64,000 nucleotides of DNA from Mesorhizobium_L sp035547755 (GCA_035547755.1 DASZUG010000077.1:1-64000), one strand, 5' to 3'. Positions 51,550 through 61,560 are shown, numbered from the stretch's first letter. Program-made: numbers and translations. The notes: generated from the sequence alone by a model not told the origin.

Positions 51550-52899
51550 ATGTTCCAGAAGATCCTGATCGCCAATCGCGGGGAAATCGCGCTCAGGATA
51601 CTGCGCGCCTGCAAGGAACTCGGCATCCAGACGGTGGCCGTCCACTCCACGGCCGATGCCGACGCCATGCATGTTCGTCTCGCGGACGAAAGCGTCTGCA
51701 TCGGACCGCCGCCATCGCGCGAAAGCTATCTCAACATCCACCAGATCGTCGCCGCCTGCGAGATCACCGGCGCGGATGCCATACACCCAGGCTATGGCTT
51801 CCTCTCCGAGAACGCGAAGTTCGCCGACATCCTGGACGCACACGGCATCACCTTCATCGGCCCGTCGGCGGAGCACATCCGCATCATGGGCGACAAGATC
51901 GAGGCGAAGAAGACTGCTAAACGGCTCGGTATTCCGGTAGTTCCTGGCTCCGAAGGAGCCGTTTCGGACGAGAAGGAAGCCAGGCGCATCGCCGCCGAGA
52001 TCGGTTATCCCGTCATCATCAAGGCATCCGCCGGCGGCGGCGGGCGCGGCATGAAAGTGGCGCGCAACGAGGACGATCTTGCGGTGGCGCTCGCGACGGC
52101 GCGCTCCGAAGCGGGCGCGGCCTTCGGCGACGACGCCGTCTATATCGAGAAATATCTCGAGAAGCCGCGTCACATCGAGGTTCAGGTCGTCGGCGACGGC
52201 ATGGGACGGGCGGTGCATCTCGGCGAGCGCGATTGCTCCTTGCAGCGCCGTCACCAGAAGGTCTGGGAAGAGGCGAATTCCCCTGCCCTCAATGCCGAGG
52301 AGCGCGACCGGATCGGCATGACGGTTGCGAATGCGATCGGCGATCTCGGTTATTCGGGCGCGGGAACCGTCGAATTCCTTTACGAGGACGGCGGTTTCTA
52401 TTTCATCGAGATGAACACCCGCCTGCAGGTCGAGCACCCCGTCACCGAAGCCGTGACCGGCATCGACCTCGTACACGAGCAGATCAGGGTGGCGTCGGGC
52501 GGCGGGCTTTCGGTGCGGCAGGAGGACATCCATTTCAACGGCCACGCCATCGAGTGCCGCATCAATGCCGAGGATCCCAGAACTTTTACGCCGTCCCCCG
52601 GCACGATCACCCATTTCCATACGCCTGGCGGGCTCGGGATAAGGGTCGATTCGGGGGTTTATTCCGGCTACCGGATTCCGCCCTATTATGACAGTCTGAT
52701 CGGAAAGCTGATCGTCCACGGCCGTAACAGGGTCGAGGCGATGATGCGGCTGAGACGGGCGCTCGACGAGTTCGTCGTCGACGGGATCAAGACCACTCTG
52801 CCGCTCTTCCAGGATCTGATCGGCAACCCGGACATCGCCAATGGCGATTACGATATTCACTGGCTTGAAAAATATCTGGCCGGAGAGAAAGAGCGTTAG
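51550..52899 (+). CDS. accC: Biotin carboxylase subunit of acetyl-CoA carboxylase
   Basis: A 449-residue ATP-grasp carboxylase that charges the biotin of AccB. It starts FQKILIANRGEIALRILRAC, with HPGYGFLSENAKFA. KASAGGGGRGMKVARNED binds ATP, EKYLEKPRHIEVQV and RDCSLQRRHQKVWEEA follow, and the catalytic EMNTRLQVEHPVTEAVTG is near residue 290. Length and motifs are standard. It is the last canonical gene of aroQ-accB-accC; a large repeat copy separates it from aat. Confidence 0.98.
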   Translation: MFQKILIANRGEIALRILRACKELGIQTVAVHSTADADAMHVRLADESVCIGPPPSRESYLNIHQIVAACEITGADAIHPGYGFLSENAKFADILDAHGITFIGPSAEHIRIMGDKIEAKKTAKRLGIPVVPGSEGAVSDEKEARRIAAEIGYPVIIKASAGGGGRGMKVARNEDDLAVALATARSEAGAAFGDDAVYIEKYLEKPRHIEVQVVGDGMGRAVHLGERDCSLQRRHQKVWEEANSPALNAEERDRIGMTVANAIGDLGYSGAGTVEFLYEDGGFYFIEMNTRLQVEHPVTEAVTGIDLVHEQIRVASGGGLSVRQEDIHFNGHAIECRINAEDPRTFTPSPGTITHFHTPGGLGIRVDSGVYSGYRIPPYYDSLIGKLIVHGRNRVEAMMRLRRALDEFVVDGIKTTLPLFQDLIGNPDIANGDYDIHWLEKYLAGEKER

Positions 52900-52900
52900 G

Positions 52901-53143
52901 TGCGTCCTTCGAGGCTCGCCCAGAGATGTTCGCGTGTAAACGTCAACGCCGTGCAGGCTCGCACCTCAGGATGAGGGCGCCCGACGCCTGTCATATATTC
53001 GCCTCGGACAACGAGTCCTACAAATTCGGCGGTTCGGGCAGATTTGACGGCGAGGCACCGGCCTTCCTCATCCTGAGGTGCGAGCCCGCACGACCACTGC
53101 GACTGGGCGAAAGCGCTGGCGGGCGAGCCTCGAAGGACGCATT
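52901..53143. repeat. Palindromic repeat copy F with enlarged loops
   Basis: Arm one (52901-52977) and arm two (53065-53143) keep their ends, TGCGTCCTTCGAGGCTCGCC, CACCTCAGGATGAGG, CCTCATCCTGAGG and GCCTCGAAGGACGC, but the loop inside each arm is longer than in copies A and D. About 87 unrelated bases lie between them. The unit fills the space between accC and aat. Confidence 0.85.
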
Positions 53144-53164
53144 TGAGGCGTGCCGGACCCGACG

Positions 53165-53782
53165 ATGACCCGTCCCTTCGCCCCCGGATACAGAATACCG
53201 CCGGACCTGCTTCTCAAGGCTTATGCAAGCGGTGTCTTTCCGATGGCGGAGAGCGCCGACGACCCGGAAGTCTTCTGGGTTCGGCCGGAAACCCGCGGCG
53301 TCATCCCGCTCGATGGCTTTCATCTGCCCAAAAGCCTGAGGAAGATCATTCGCCAGAACCGGTTCGGCATCCGGTTCGATCACGATTTCCCAGGCGTCAT
53401 CGCCGGCTGTGCCGAAAGCAGGCCCGGACGCGAAAGCACATGGATCAACCGGCCGATCCGGGAAGCCTATGAGCGGCTTTTCGAGCGTGGCCATTGCCAC
53501 ACTGTCGAAGCCTGGCGCGACGAAAAGATCGTCGGTGGGCTCTATGGCGTGACGCTCGGCCGGGCCTTCTTCGGCGAAAGCATGTTCTCGCGCGAGCGCG
53601 ACGCCTCGAAAGTCTGCCTCGCCGCCCTCGTGGAACGCTTGAAAGAACGCCGCTTCATTCTGCTCGACACGCAATTCACCACCGAGCATCTCAAGCGTTT
53701 CGGCGCGGTCGACGTGCCGCGCGGCAAATATGAGAAGATGCTGGAAGAGGCGGTCAGGGGTGAGCCAGCGTCGTTTGCGTGA
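53165..53782 (+). CDS. aat: Leucyl/phenylalanyl-tRNA-protein transferase
   Basis: The 205-residue enzyme adds Leu or Phe to N-terminal Arg or Lys of proteins, marking them for ClpS-ClpAP degradation. The motifs AYASGVFPMAESADDPEVFWV, FWVRPETRGVIPLDGFH, the VEAWRDEKIVGGLYGV strand, GRAFFGESMFSRERDASKV and the final FILLDTQFTTEHLKRFGAVD are characteristic. The ATG at 53165 is chosen for family alignment; a GTG at 53150 would add five residues. The upstream 20 bases come straight after the repeat, so any ribosome site is poor. Confidence 0.95.
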   Translation: MTRPFAPGYRIPPDLLLKAYASGVFPMAESADDPEVFWVRPETRGVIPLDGFHLPKSLRKIIRQNRFGIRFDHDFPGVIAGCAESRPGRESTWINRPIREAYERLFERGHCHTVEAWRDEKIVGGLYGVTLGRAFFGESMFSRERDASKVCLAALVERLKERRFILLDTQFTTEHLKRFGAVDVPRGKYEKMLEEAVRGEPASFA

Positions 53783-53921
53783 CATATCCATGCGATCTTC
53801 GTTCATTTTCTGAATAGAACGCCGAAACCTTTCGGAAACCATGTTTCCCGAACGGATTGGACCTGTGGGAACTTCCGGATAACGATTTTTCTTAAGGGGG
53901 CGTGTTGCACGGAGATCCGTG

Positions 53922-54128
53922 ATGAACCCGCGTGAACCTGATATCCACCGAACCGGCCTGGATCCCGACAAGATGCACGAGACCGGCGACGCCCAGCCGA
54001 CAGGCGATCTTGGCGGTCCCTATGGCTATGGCCGCCCGGCGCATCGGCCCGATCCTTCCGGGCACTATCGTTTCGAGCCGCGCACGGTGCGGCCCCTTCC
54101 CGCCAATCCGAAGATCAGATGGCGGTGA
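53922..54128 (+). CDS. Small hypothetical protein, proline- and aspartate-rich
   Basis: About 68 residues; no family recognised. It contains DPDKMHETGDAQPTGD, GGPYGYGRPAHRPD and ends NPKIRW. GGAG lies about seven bases before the ATG at 53922. The composition and lack of predicted helices suggest an unstructured polypeptide. It lies between aat and the DUF72 gene on the same strand. A proline-rich gene of similar style is at 55105-55356 on the other strand; no relation can be shown. Confidence 0.45.
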   Translation: MNPREPDIHRTGLDPDKMHETGDAQPTGDLGGPYGYGRPAHRPDPSGHYRFEPRTVRPLPANPKIRWR

Positions 54129-54257
54129 AAGCGCGGCTCATACGTCCGATATTTGTCAGGAGCATCGATAGCAGCCTCCCTCGCCTTCTGGACCTCAAGG
54201 CAGTTCCCGCGCCATAAAGGCTGCCGGAAAACCGAATGCAACCGGGAGCGATGAGCG

Positions 54258-55064
54258 ATGACGAATTCCGGCACGATCCGGGCGGGAATGGGCGGCTGGA
54301 CGTTCGAACCCTGGGATGTATCCTTCTATCCCGAAAAGCTGGCGAAGGCGAAACAGCTCCATTATGCCTCGCGGCAAGTGCCGACCATCGAGATCAACGG
54401 CACGTACTATTCGACTTTCAAGCCGGCGACTTTCGCCAAATGGGCGAAAGAAACGCCGGAAGGCTTTGTTTTCTCGCTGAAAGCCATCCGTTTCGCGACC
54501 AACCGAAGGGTGTTGGCCGAAGCCGGGGAATCCGTCGAACGCTTTCTAGCCTCCGGCGTGTCCGAACTCGGCCACAAGCTCGGGCCTATTCTGTGGCAGT
54601 TCGCACCCACCAAGAAATTCGACGCGCAGGATTTCGGCGCCTTCCTCGCATTGCTCCCGGAAAAACAGGACGGCGTGAAGCTCAGGCACGCCGTCGAAGT
54701 TCGGAACGACAGCTTCGTCGTGCCGGAATTCCCCGCGCTGTTGAGAAAGCATGACGTGGCCGTGGTCTATGCCGACCACGAGAAATACCCCGCTATCGCC
54801 GACGTGACCGGGGATTTCGTCTATGCCCGCCTGCAGACCGGCGCGGACGACATTCCGACCTGCTACACGCCGAAAAGGCTCGACGAATGGGCCGCGCGGG
54901 CAAAGCTCTGGGCGGAAGGAAAGGCGCCCGACGATCTGCCGCTCGCCGATCCGGGTCACAAGGCTCCGGTCAAGGCGCGCGACGTCTTCGTCTATTTCAT
55001 CACCTCGGGAAAGGTGCGCGCCCCGCATGGCGCGATGGCATTCATGCAACGCATCGGCAGATAA
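54258..55064 (+). CDS. DUF72 family protein (YecE-like)
   Basis: A 268-residue TIM-barrel-like protein of the DUF72 family. It begins IRAGMGGWTFEPWDVSFYP and has TIEINGTYYSTFKPATFAKW, FVFSLKAIRFATNRR, LGPILWQFAPTKKFDAQ and HAVEVRNDSF, and ends RDVFVYFITSGKVRAPHGA. These are the usual conserved blocks. Members have no confirmed biochemical role. The ATG at 54258 gives the expected start. It stands alone. Confidence 0.93.
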   Translation: MTNSGTIRAGMGGWTFEPWDVSFYPEKLAKAKQLHYASRQVPTIEINGTYYSTFKPATFAKWAKETPEGFVFSLKAIRFATNRRVLAEAGESVERFLASGVSELGHKLGPILWQFAPTKKFDAQDFGAFLALLPEKQDGVKLRHAVEVRNDSFVVPEFPALLRKHDVAVVYADHEKYPAIADVTGDFVYARLQTGADDIPTCYTPKRLDEWAARAKLWAEGKAPDDLPLADPGHKAPVKARDVFVYFITSGKVRAPHGAMAFMQRIGR

Positions 55065-55104
55065 CCGGATCGACTCGGCCAGAGGATCGGCAACGCTGTT
55101 CCTG

Positions 55105-55356
55105 TTATGCAAGGCGCAAGGGCGGCTGCGGATCGGGATTGGGCCCGGGGAACGGTTCCGGCCGCGGTGGGATCGGGTTCGGCACAGGCTTTGGCTGCGT
55201 GCCGGCCTGCTTCGGCGGTTCGCGATTCTCGTCCGGATTCGGATTGGGATCCTCATCGGGCAGAAGATCGGGTTCGGGTTCCTTTACGTCCGGCATCCAG
55301 TTCGGGGCCGGAGGCGGCGGGGTCGAAGGCGATTCAGGCGGATGTGGATCGGGCAT
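55105..55356 (-). CDS. Small proline-rich protein
   Basis: An 83-residue protein in which about four residues in ten are proline, with many Asp, Glu and Asn: PHPPESPSTPPPPAPNW, LLPDEDPNPNPDEN and PFPGPNPDPQPPL. The ATG at 55356 has AAGGAG in the ideal place (9 bases), which makes it a real gene despite its composition. No signal or membrane segment is visible. It is probably intrinsically disordered. It lies downstream of the S10-SDR-GFA cluster on the same strand, with a gap of 92 bases. Confidence 0.65.
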   Translation of the reverse strand: MPDPHPPESPSTPPPPAPNWMPDVKEPEPDLLPDEDPNPNPDENREPPKQAGTQPKPVPNPIPPRPEPFPGPNPDPQPPLRLA

Positions 55357-55448
55357 GGCCAACTCCTTTGAAGCATAACCGGAGTTGGCCGGCGCGGTTC
55401 CCTCCGATCGACCAGTGGATACCGCCTGTTTCCGCTCAAACCGTTCCG

Positions 55449-55841
55449 CTAAGGGGGTGGCCATTCCTCATATTGGGGCAAGCCGTCGTCGAGCTTCAAC
55501 CATGGCTGCTTGCTGGCGGTAAAGATGTGCATCTGCGGCCTGAAGAGCGAGGGATCATCCAGCGTACCGGAACCGACGCCGATGACGCCGTTCGACAGGC
55601 GACGAGTGAAGAGCGTCGTACCGCATTCGGCGCAGAAGCCACGCTGCAGGTCCGGCGACGAATGCGACCAGTCTACGGGGCCTGTTATTTCCACATCGAC
55701 GCCATGGAAGAGCACACGCGCATTGAAGGCAGCGCCGACAGCCCTTTGGCAGAGCCGGCAGTGGCAGATACGCTCATTGACGGGCTCGGCATCCGCCCGA
55801 TAGCGCACATGACCGCAGAGACAGCCACCTTCGTAGAGCAT
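55449..55841 (-). CDS. GFA-family zinc protein
   Basis: A 130-residue member of the GFA (glutathione-dependent formaldehyde-activating enzyme-like) family. The cysteines are in GGCLCGHVRY, ICHCRLCQRAVGAAF and FCAECGTTLF, which bind two zinc ions in the family. True formaldehyde activation has been shown for Gfa only and is doubted there; most members are unassigned. The ATG at 55841 is 10 bases after the SDR stop, so the two are co-transcribed. Confidence 0.93.
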   Translation of the reverse strand: MLYEGGCLCGHVRYRADAEPVNERICHCRLCQRAVGAAFNARVLFHGVDVEITGPVDWSHSSPDLQRGFCAECGTTLFTRRLSNGVIGVGSGTLDDPSLFRPQMHIFTASKQPWLKLDDGLPQYEEWPPP

Positions 55842-55851
55842 ACGCTCCTCT

Positions 55852-56595
<744 letters not shown>

Positions 56596-56666
56596 GCATT
56601 CCTCCTGCGCGGTCGGTGTCGCCACCTTCCTAACGCCCTCCGAAGGACGTGACAACGCCACTGCTC

Positions 56667-58202
56667 TTATTTGGCGTCCTCGCGATAAAAAGCGGCCGCA
56701 TCGGCGGTGAAGGCTGCGCGCGAGCCTTGCGTCAGATAAAACATATGCCCGCCCTTGTAGAGCCTGAGTTGTAGCCGGCCCGGCGCGCCGATCGGCGGCA
56801 GGTGGTCCAGAATGTAACGGCTGACGGAAAAGGGCGTGACGAGGTCGTCGCGGCCATGGGCGATCAGGATGTTCAAGCCCGGATCGAGCGCCAGCAGCTC
56901 CCTAAGATCGCGCGTGGCGCTCGCCTGCCCCATGCCGCCATGACCCCAATCCCATTTCTGCGCCGTCTGGCGATTGAGGAGATTGTAGGTCATCTCGGTT
57001 TTGAAGCCGAGCACGTCGCGCGCATAGCCGACATAGAGGCCGCCCAAAGCCTGGGTGTAGCCATCCAGCACCGGGTCCGGCCCCTCGTCCGTGGTCATCT
57101 CGGGAAACGGATCTGGCGCCGACGATGCGCCATCATAGGGGCTGACGATTTCGCCCGTACCGTCCGGCCCGGATCGTTTGGCGTATTCATCGCGGATCAG
57201 GCCGCGCGTGCGCGCCACGACATCGAACGGCACGCCCGTCAGGTCGGCGACCCGGTGATAGAACGATTTCGCGGCATCTCCTGTCGGCGTCGGTCCGGCG
57301 AGCGTCGCGAGATAATCCGTCATGGCGAAATGTTCGGCGGATTGAAGCGCTTGCGGCGTGAACTTTCCTTGCCGGTCGAGCGCGGCAGCCGCCAGTGACG
57401 GCAGCTTCAACGCCGCGCCGAGCGCGAAGCGATCGGCATTGAACTGCAGCGCGCCTTCGAGGAAGGGCGACAGCATGACGATGCCGTTGATGATAATCCC
57501 CTGTTTGCCCTGCAGCGTTTGCGCCACCTTGACGGCGCGGAAGCCGCCATAGGATTCGCCCAGCAGATATTTCGGCGAAGCGCCGCGGCTGTTCTTCGCC
57601 ACGTAAAGCGCGATCACCTTGGAGATCGTCTCGGCATCGGTATCGACGTTCCAGTAATCATCCGTCTTGTCCGGTTTGGCGGCGCGGCTCCAGCCTGTTC
57701 CAACCGGATCGATCATCACGAGATCGGTGAATTTCAGCCAGGTGTCGGGGTTGTCGTGCAGCTTCGCCGCACTGCCCTCATTCCGCGGCCCGAAATCCAC
57801 GACCTGCGGTCCGACCAGTCCGAGATGCAGATAGGCCGAAGCCGCGCCGGGCCCGCCATTGAAAACGAATGTGATCGGGCGATCGGAGGGTTTCGCGCCT
57901 TTCAGCACATAGGCGTTGTAGGCGATCGCGGCCTGCGGCTCGCCATTCAGGTCGTATAGGGTGAAGGTTCCCGCAGTCGCGGTATAGGCGAGTTTCCGCT
58001 GACCTACGTCGAGCATGTGCTCGGTAACAGAATCGGGCGGCAGAAGCGACAACACGCCGCCGGCAGCACGCGCCTCGACCGAGCTTTTGGCGTTTGACGG
58101 CGCGCGGCTCTGGCTCGGGTGGCGTTGTGCAAATGCCGGCGCGGCCGAAATCGACGAGAGGAGAACGAGAGCAAGAAGAGCGTGGATTCGATGCTGGCTC
58201 AA
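56667..58202 (-). CDS. Secreted serine carboxypeptidase-like protein (S10)
   Basis: A 511-residue exported alpha/beta hydrolase of peptidase family S10. The signal peptide (IHALLALVLLSSISAAPAF) ends before AQRHPSQ. Conserved blocks are FVFNGGPGAASAYLHLG, MIDPVGTGWSRA, the nucleophile in LLGESYGGFRAVK, the Asp block ILIAHGRDDLVTPF and the His block YKGGHMFYL. All three catalytic residues are present, so it should be active. The physiological substrate is unknown. The gene precedes the SDR by 71 bases. Confidence 0.93.
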   Translation of the reverse strand: MSQHRIHALLALVLLSSISAAPAFAQRHPSQSRAPSNAKSSVEARAAGGVLSLLPPDSVTEHMLDVGQRKLAYTATAGTFTLYDLNGEPQAAIAYNAYVLKGAKPSDRPITFVFNGGPGAASAYLHLGLVGPQVVDFGPRNEGSAAKLHDNPDTWLKFTDLVMIDPVGTGWSRAAKPDKTDDYWNVDTDAETISKVIALYVAKNSRGASPKYLLGESYGGFRAVKVAQTLQGKQGIIINGIVMLSPFLEGALQFNADRFALGAALKLPSLAAAALDRQGKFTPQALQSAEHFAMTDYLATLAGPTPTGDAAKSFYHRVADLTGVPFDVVARTRGLIRDEYAKRSGPDGTGEIVSPYDGASSAPDPFPEMTTDEGPDPVLDGYTQALGGLYVGYARDVLGFKTEMTYNLLNRQTAQKWDWGHGGMGQASATRDLRELLALDPGLNILIAHGRDDLVTPFSVSRYILDHLPPIGAPGRLQLRLYKGGHMFYLTQGSRAAFTADAAAFYREDAK

Positions 58203-58382
58203 GAGGACCCCACAAACGCGACGGCCCTTCCATATAGATCACGGTGCCGCAGCTTCCAGCGGCCGAGACTTGCGGCGGGATCATTCGGCCGCCGAGATCC
58301 TGGCGTTTCGCTTCTTTAGCCGTCTTTTCCTCGCCTGCATCGGCAAACAACCCTTTCCGGCCTCAGCGGTAGGAAACGGAAC

Positions 58383-60632
58383 TCATCCGAACTTGCCCGT
58401 CCTTGGAAATCCCTTCGGCGCAAGACGGCCGGCGGCGGCGCGGTCGCCCATCCATTCGGCCAATTCCTCCCGGGAGCGCGTGAAAGTACGGCCGGAAGAG
58501 TCGAGCCAGGTCAGGCCCTCCTCGATGCCGAACGTCTTGACGTCGGAAAGCCCGCCATCCTTGTAGCGTTGCAGGCGCACGCCCTTGCCGCGAGCCATTT
58601 CCGGGACCTGGACCAGCGGGAAGACCAGCATCTTGCGGTTCTCGCCGACCGCCGCGACATGATCGCCCGTCAGGAAGACCGCCTTCTGCGCCTCGTCCGG
58701 CGCCTTGACGTTCATCACCTGCTTGCCCTTGCGCGTGTTGGCGATGACCTCGTCTTCCGGCACGATGAAGCCATAGCCCTGATGGCTGGCGAGGAGAAGC
58801 TTCCGGCCAGGTTCATGGACGAAGGCCGTGGCGATGTCCTGGTCGTTCTCCATATCGACCATGATCCTGACCGGCTCTCCATGGCCGCGCCCGCCGGGCA
58901 GCCTGTCGGCGCCGATCGTGTAGAACTTGCCGCCTGTCGTGAACAAAAGCACCTTGTCCGTCGTCATGGCGTGGAAGGCGAGCTTCAGCCTGTCGCCCTC
59001 CTTGAAGGAGAGCCCTTCGAAATCGGCCATATGCCCCTTCATGGCGCGCAGCCAGCCCTTCTCCGACACGATCACGGTGATCGGCTCCTTCTCGATCATG
59101 GCGTGATGGATGTCGGTGAGATCGTGCTCGGGCGCGTCGGCAAAGGTGGTGCGGCGCTTGCCGAGTTCGGTCTCCGGGCCGAATTTTTCGCGCACCTTGC
59201 CGATTTCCCAGGCGATCGTCTGCCACTGCCTGGCGTCGGAGGCGAGCAGCGCCTCGATCTGCTTCTTCTCCTCAGTGAGCGCGTCGAATTCCCTGCGGAT
59301 CTCGAATTCCTCGAGCTTGCGCAAATTACGAAGGCGCATGTTGAGGATGGCTTCCGCCTGTACATCGGTGAGGCCGAAGCGGGCGATCATCTCCTGCTTC
59401 GGCTCATCCTCCTCGCGGATGATGCGGATCACCTCGTCTATGTTGAGGTAGGCGATCAGATAACCGCCGAGGATTTCCAACCGCTTCTCGATCTCGCCGA
59501 GACGATGGCGCGACCGCCGGATCAAGACTTCCTTGCGGTGATCCAGCCATTCCTTCAACGCATCCTTGAGCGAGAGCACGTTCGGCACCTTGCCGCGCGA
59601 GAGAACGTTCATGTTGAGCGGGATACGCGCCTCGAGGTCGGAGAGCTTGAAGAGCGATTCCATCAGGATCGAGGGATCGACGCCGCGGCTTTTCGGCACG
59701 AGCACGAGCCGGATATCCTCCGCGCTCTCGTCGCGCACGTCTTCCAGAAGCGGCACCTTGCGCGCCAGGATCAGTTCGGCAAGCTTCTCGACCAGGCGGG
59801 CCTTCTGCACCTGATAGGGGATTTCGGTGACGACGATTACCCAGGTTCCCCTGCCCTGGTCCTCCTGCTCCCATCTGGCGCGGACACGGAAACCGCCACG
59901 GCCTGTCCGATAGGCTTCGACGATCGATGCGCGGCTATCGACGATGACGCCACCGGTCGGAAAATCCGGCCCCTCGACGATCTGCATCAGCCGGTCGACA
60001 TCGGCCTCCGGATTCTCGATCAGATGCAGCGCGGCATCGCAGATCTCGGCGGCATTGTGCGGCGGGATCGACGTCGCCATGCCGACGGCGATGCCGGTCG
60101 AGCCGTTGGCAAGCAGGTTCGGGAAGGCGCCGGGCAGGACGACCGGCTCCTCGTCCTCCTCATTGTAGGTCGGGCGGTAATCGACGGCGTCTTCGGTGAT
60201 GCCGGAAAGGAGTTCCGTCGCCACCTCTGTCATGCGCGCTTCGGTGTAGCGCATAGCGGCGGCGTTATCGCCATCGATATTGCCGAAATTGCCCTGCCCG
60301 TCGACGAGCGGATAGCGCACGGCGAAATCCTGCGCCAGGCGCACCAGCGCGTCATAGATCGACTGGTCGCCATGCGGATGGAACTTGCCCATCACCTCGC
60401 CGACGATGCGGGCGCATTTGGCGAAGCCCTGCTCCGGATTGAGGCGCAGGAGCCGCATGGCGTGCATGATGCGGCGCTGGACTGGCTTCAGCCCGTCGCG
60501 CATATCGGGCAGCGCGCGGTGCATGATGGTGGAGAGCGCATAGGCGAGATAGCGCTCTTCCAGCGCTTTCTTCAGATCGACCGGCTCGATATGGTCATCG
60601 CCCCCGGAAGGCGGAACAAGAGATTTTCCCAT
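58383..60632 (-). CDS. parC: DNA topoisomerase IV subunit A
   Basis: The 749-residue subunit decatenates daughter chromosomes. The N-terminal LEERYLAYALSTIMHRALPD and MRDGLKPVQRRIMHAMR surround the breakage region; the active-site Tyr129 lies in AMRYTEARMT. The central VLPGAFPNLLANGSTGIAVG is typical. It has a C-terminal beta-pinwheel with fewer repeats than GyrA, which sorts ParC from GyrA together with its length. The ATG at 60632 gives MGKSLVPPSGGDDH. It is between the S10 gene and the MmyB-like regulator on the same strand. Confidence 0.96.
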   Translation of the reverse strand: MGKSLVPPSGGDDHIEPVDLKKALEERYLAYALSTIMHRALPDMRDGLKPVQRRIMHAMRLLRLNPEQGFAKCARIVGEVMGKFHPHGDQSIYDALVRLAQDFAVRYPLVDGQGNFGNIDGDNAAAMRYTEARMTEVATELLSGITEDAVDYRPTYNEEDEEPVVLPGAFPNLLANGSTGIAVGMATSIPPHNAAEICDAALHLIENPEADVDRLMQIVEGPDFPTGGVIVDSRASIVEAYRTGRGGFRVRARWEQEDQGRGTWVIVVTEIPYQVQKARLVEKLAELILARKVPLLEDVRDESAEDIRLVLVPKSRGVDPSILMESLFKLSDLEARIPLNMNVLSRGKVPNVLSLKDALKEWLDHRKEVLIRRSRHRLGEIEKRLEILGGYLIAYLNIDEVIRIIREEDEPKQEMIARFGLTDVQAEAILNMRLRNLRKLEEFEIRREFDALTEEKKQIEALLASDARQWQTIAWEIGKVREKFGPETELGKRRTTFADAPEHDLTDIHHAMIEKEPITVIVSEKGWLRAMKGHMADFEGLSFKEGDRLKLAFHAMTTDKVLLFTTGGKFYTIGADRLPGGRGHGEPVRIMVDMENDQDIATAFVHEPGRKLLLASHQGYGFIVPEDEVIANTRKGKQVMNVKAPDEAQKAVFLTGDHVAAVGENRKMLVFPLVQVPEMARGKGVRLQRYKDGGLSDVKTFGIEEGLTWLDSSGRTFTRSREELAEWMGDRAAAGRLAPKGFPRTGKFG

Positions 60633-60689
60633 GCCGTCCGGTTATCGGACATGCCGATTCGCGGCAAGAGGCACGCGGGTGTGGCGGCG

Positions 60690-61535
60690 TCAAGGAAGTA
60701 CGGGAGAGTGTCTCTTGGCGATCAGCGAGCGAAATTGCTCCATCACCTCGATGTTTGCCGGACTATACACCATCATGTTGAGGTCGGATCGGCCTTCGAC
60801 CGAGAAGGTCGAGAACTCCAGTTCGATCGTTCCAAGGTCAGGGTGGTGAAGTCGCTTGACGCCTTCGCGCATACTTGTGATCTCGTTGTCGTCCCACATC
60901 GCCTTGAATTCGGGGCTTCTGGCGGAGAGTTCATCGACCAACTGCCGGATTTCCGCCCCCGCGCCGGCGCGCGCGGCGTCGGCCCGGAATGCGCCAACGA
61001 CGTAACGGGCGACATTGCGCCAGTCGTCCTGCGCAGCGCGCACCCGCTCGTCGGAGAACATCCTGCGAAGAATATTGCGCTGGTCCTTCGGCAGCTTGGC
61101 ATAGTCCGTCAGGACAATGGTCGCGGCCTTGTTCCACGCCACGACATCCCACGTTGCCGTCCTGATGATGGCAGGGCTGAAGGGCATGGCGTCCAGCACG
61201 TGCTGAAGCCGCGGCGTGATGCTTTCTCGTTGGTGGTAACGCTGTTCGGGAGGATGGCCGAAGGCGAGGATGTGCAGGTGATCGCGCTCGGGCTCGGTCA
61301 GCATCAGTCCCCGTGCGATACGGTCGAGCACATGGGCGGACGGCGCCCCGCCTCGCCCCTGCTCCAGCCAGGTATACCAAGTCGGGCTTATATTGGCGCG
61401 CTGGGCGACTTCTTCACGGCGCAAGCCCGGCGTACGTCGGCGGCCGACCTCGAAACCGAATGCAGCCGGATCGAGGCGCATGCGCCGGTCGCGCAGGAAT
61501 GTGCCAAGAGCATTTTCGGAGATGTGTTCGCTCAT
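60690..61535 (-). CDS. XRE/MmyB-like transcriptional regulator (second copy)
   Basis: A 281-residue paralogue in plan of the regulator at 22035-22820. The HTH is in RRTPGLRREEVAQRANISPT and WYTWLEQGRG. The MmyB-like domain follows with PAIIRTATWDVVAWNKAATI and ends FSTFSVEGRSDLNMMVYSP. It is divergent from an SDR gene across 95 bases containing a perfect inverted repeat, suggesting it regulates that gene and itself. Members respond to small ligands in some actinobacteria; no ligand is known here. The ATG at 61535 is the natural start. Confidence 0.92.
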   Translation of the reverse strand: MSEHISENALGTFLRDRRMRLDPAAFGFEVGRRRTPGLRREEVAQRANISPTWYTWLEQGRGGAPSAHVLDRIARGLMLTEPERDHLHILAFGHPPEQRYHQRESITPRLQHVLDAMPFSPAIIRTATWDVVAWNKAATIVLTDYAKLPKDQRNILRRMFSDERVRAAQDDWRNVARYVVGAFRADAARAGAGAEIRQLVDELSARSPEFKAMWDDNEITSMREGVKRLHHPDLGTIELEFSTFSVEGRSDLNMMVYSPANIEVMEQFRSLIAKRHSPVLP

Positions 61536-61547
61536 GCGATCCGGGTG

Positions 61548-61560
61548 ATAGTTATACTAT
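61548..61560. promoter_or_regulatory. Inverted repeat ATAGT-TAT-ACTAT in divergent promoter
   Basis: The 13-base perfect palindrome begins 13 bases before the MmyB-like regulator start and lies in AT-rich DNA. It is flanked by GTGAT on one side and ATCAC on the other. It overlaps a possible -10 of the SDR gene. It is a good candidate operator for the adjacent regulator; this is inference. Confidence 0.4.
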
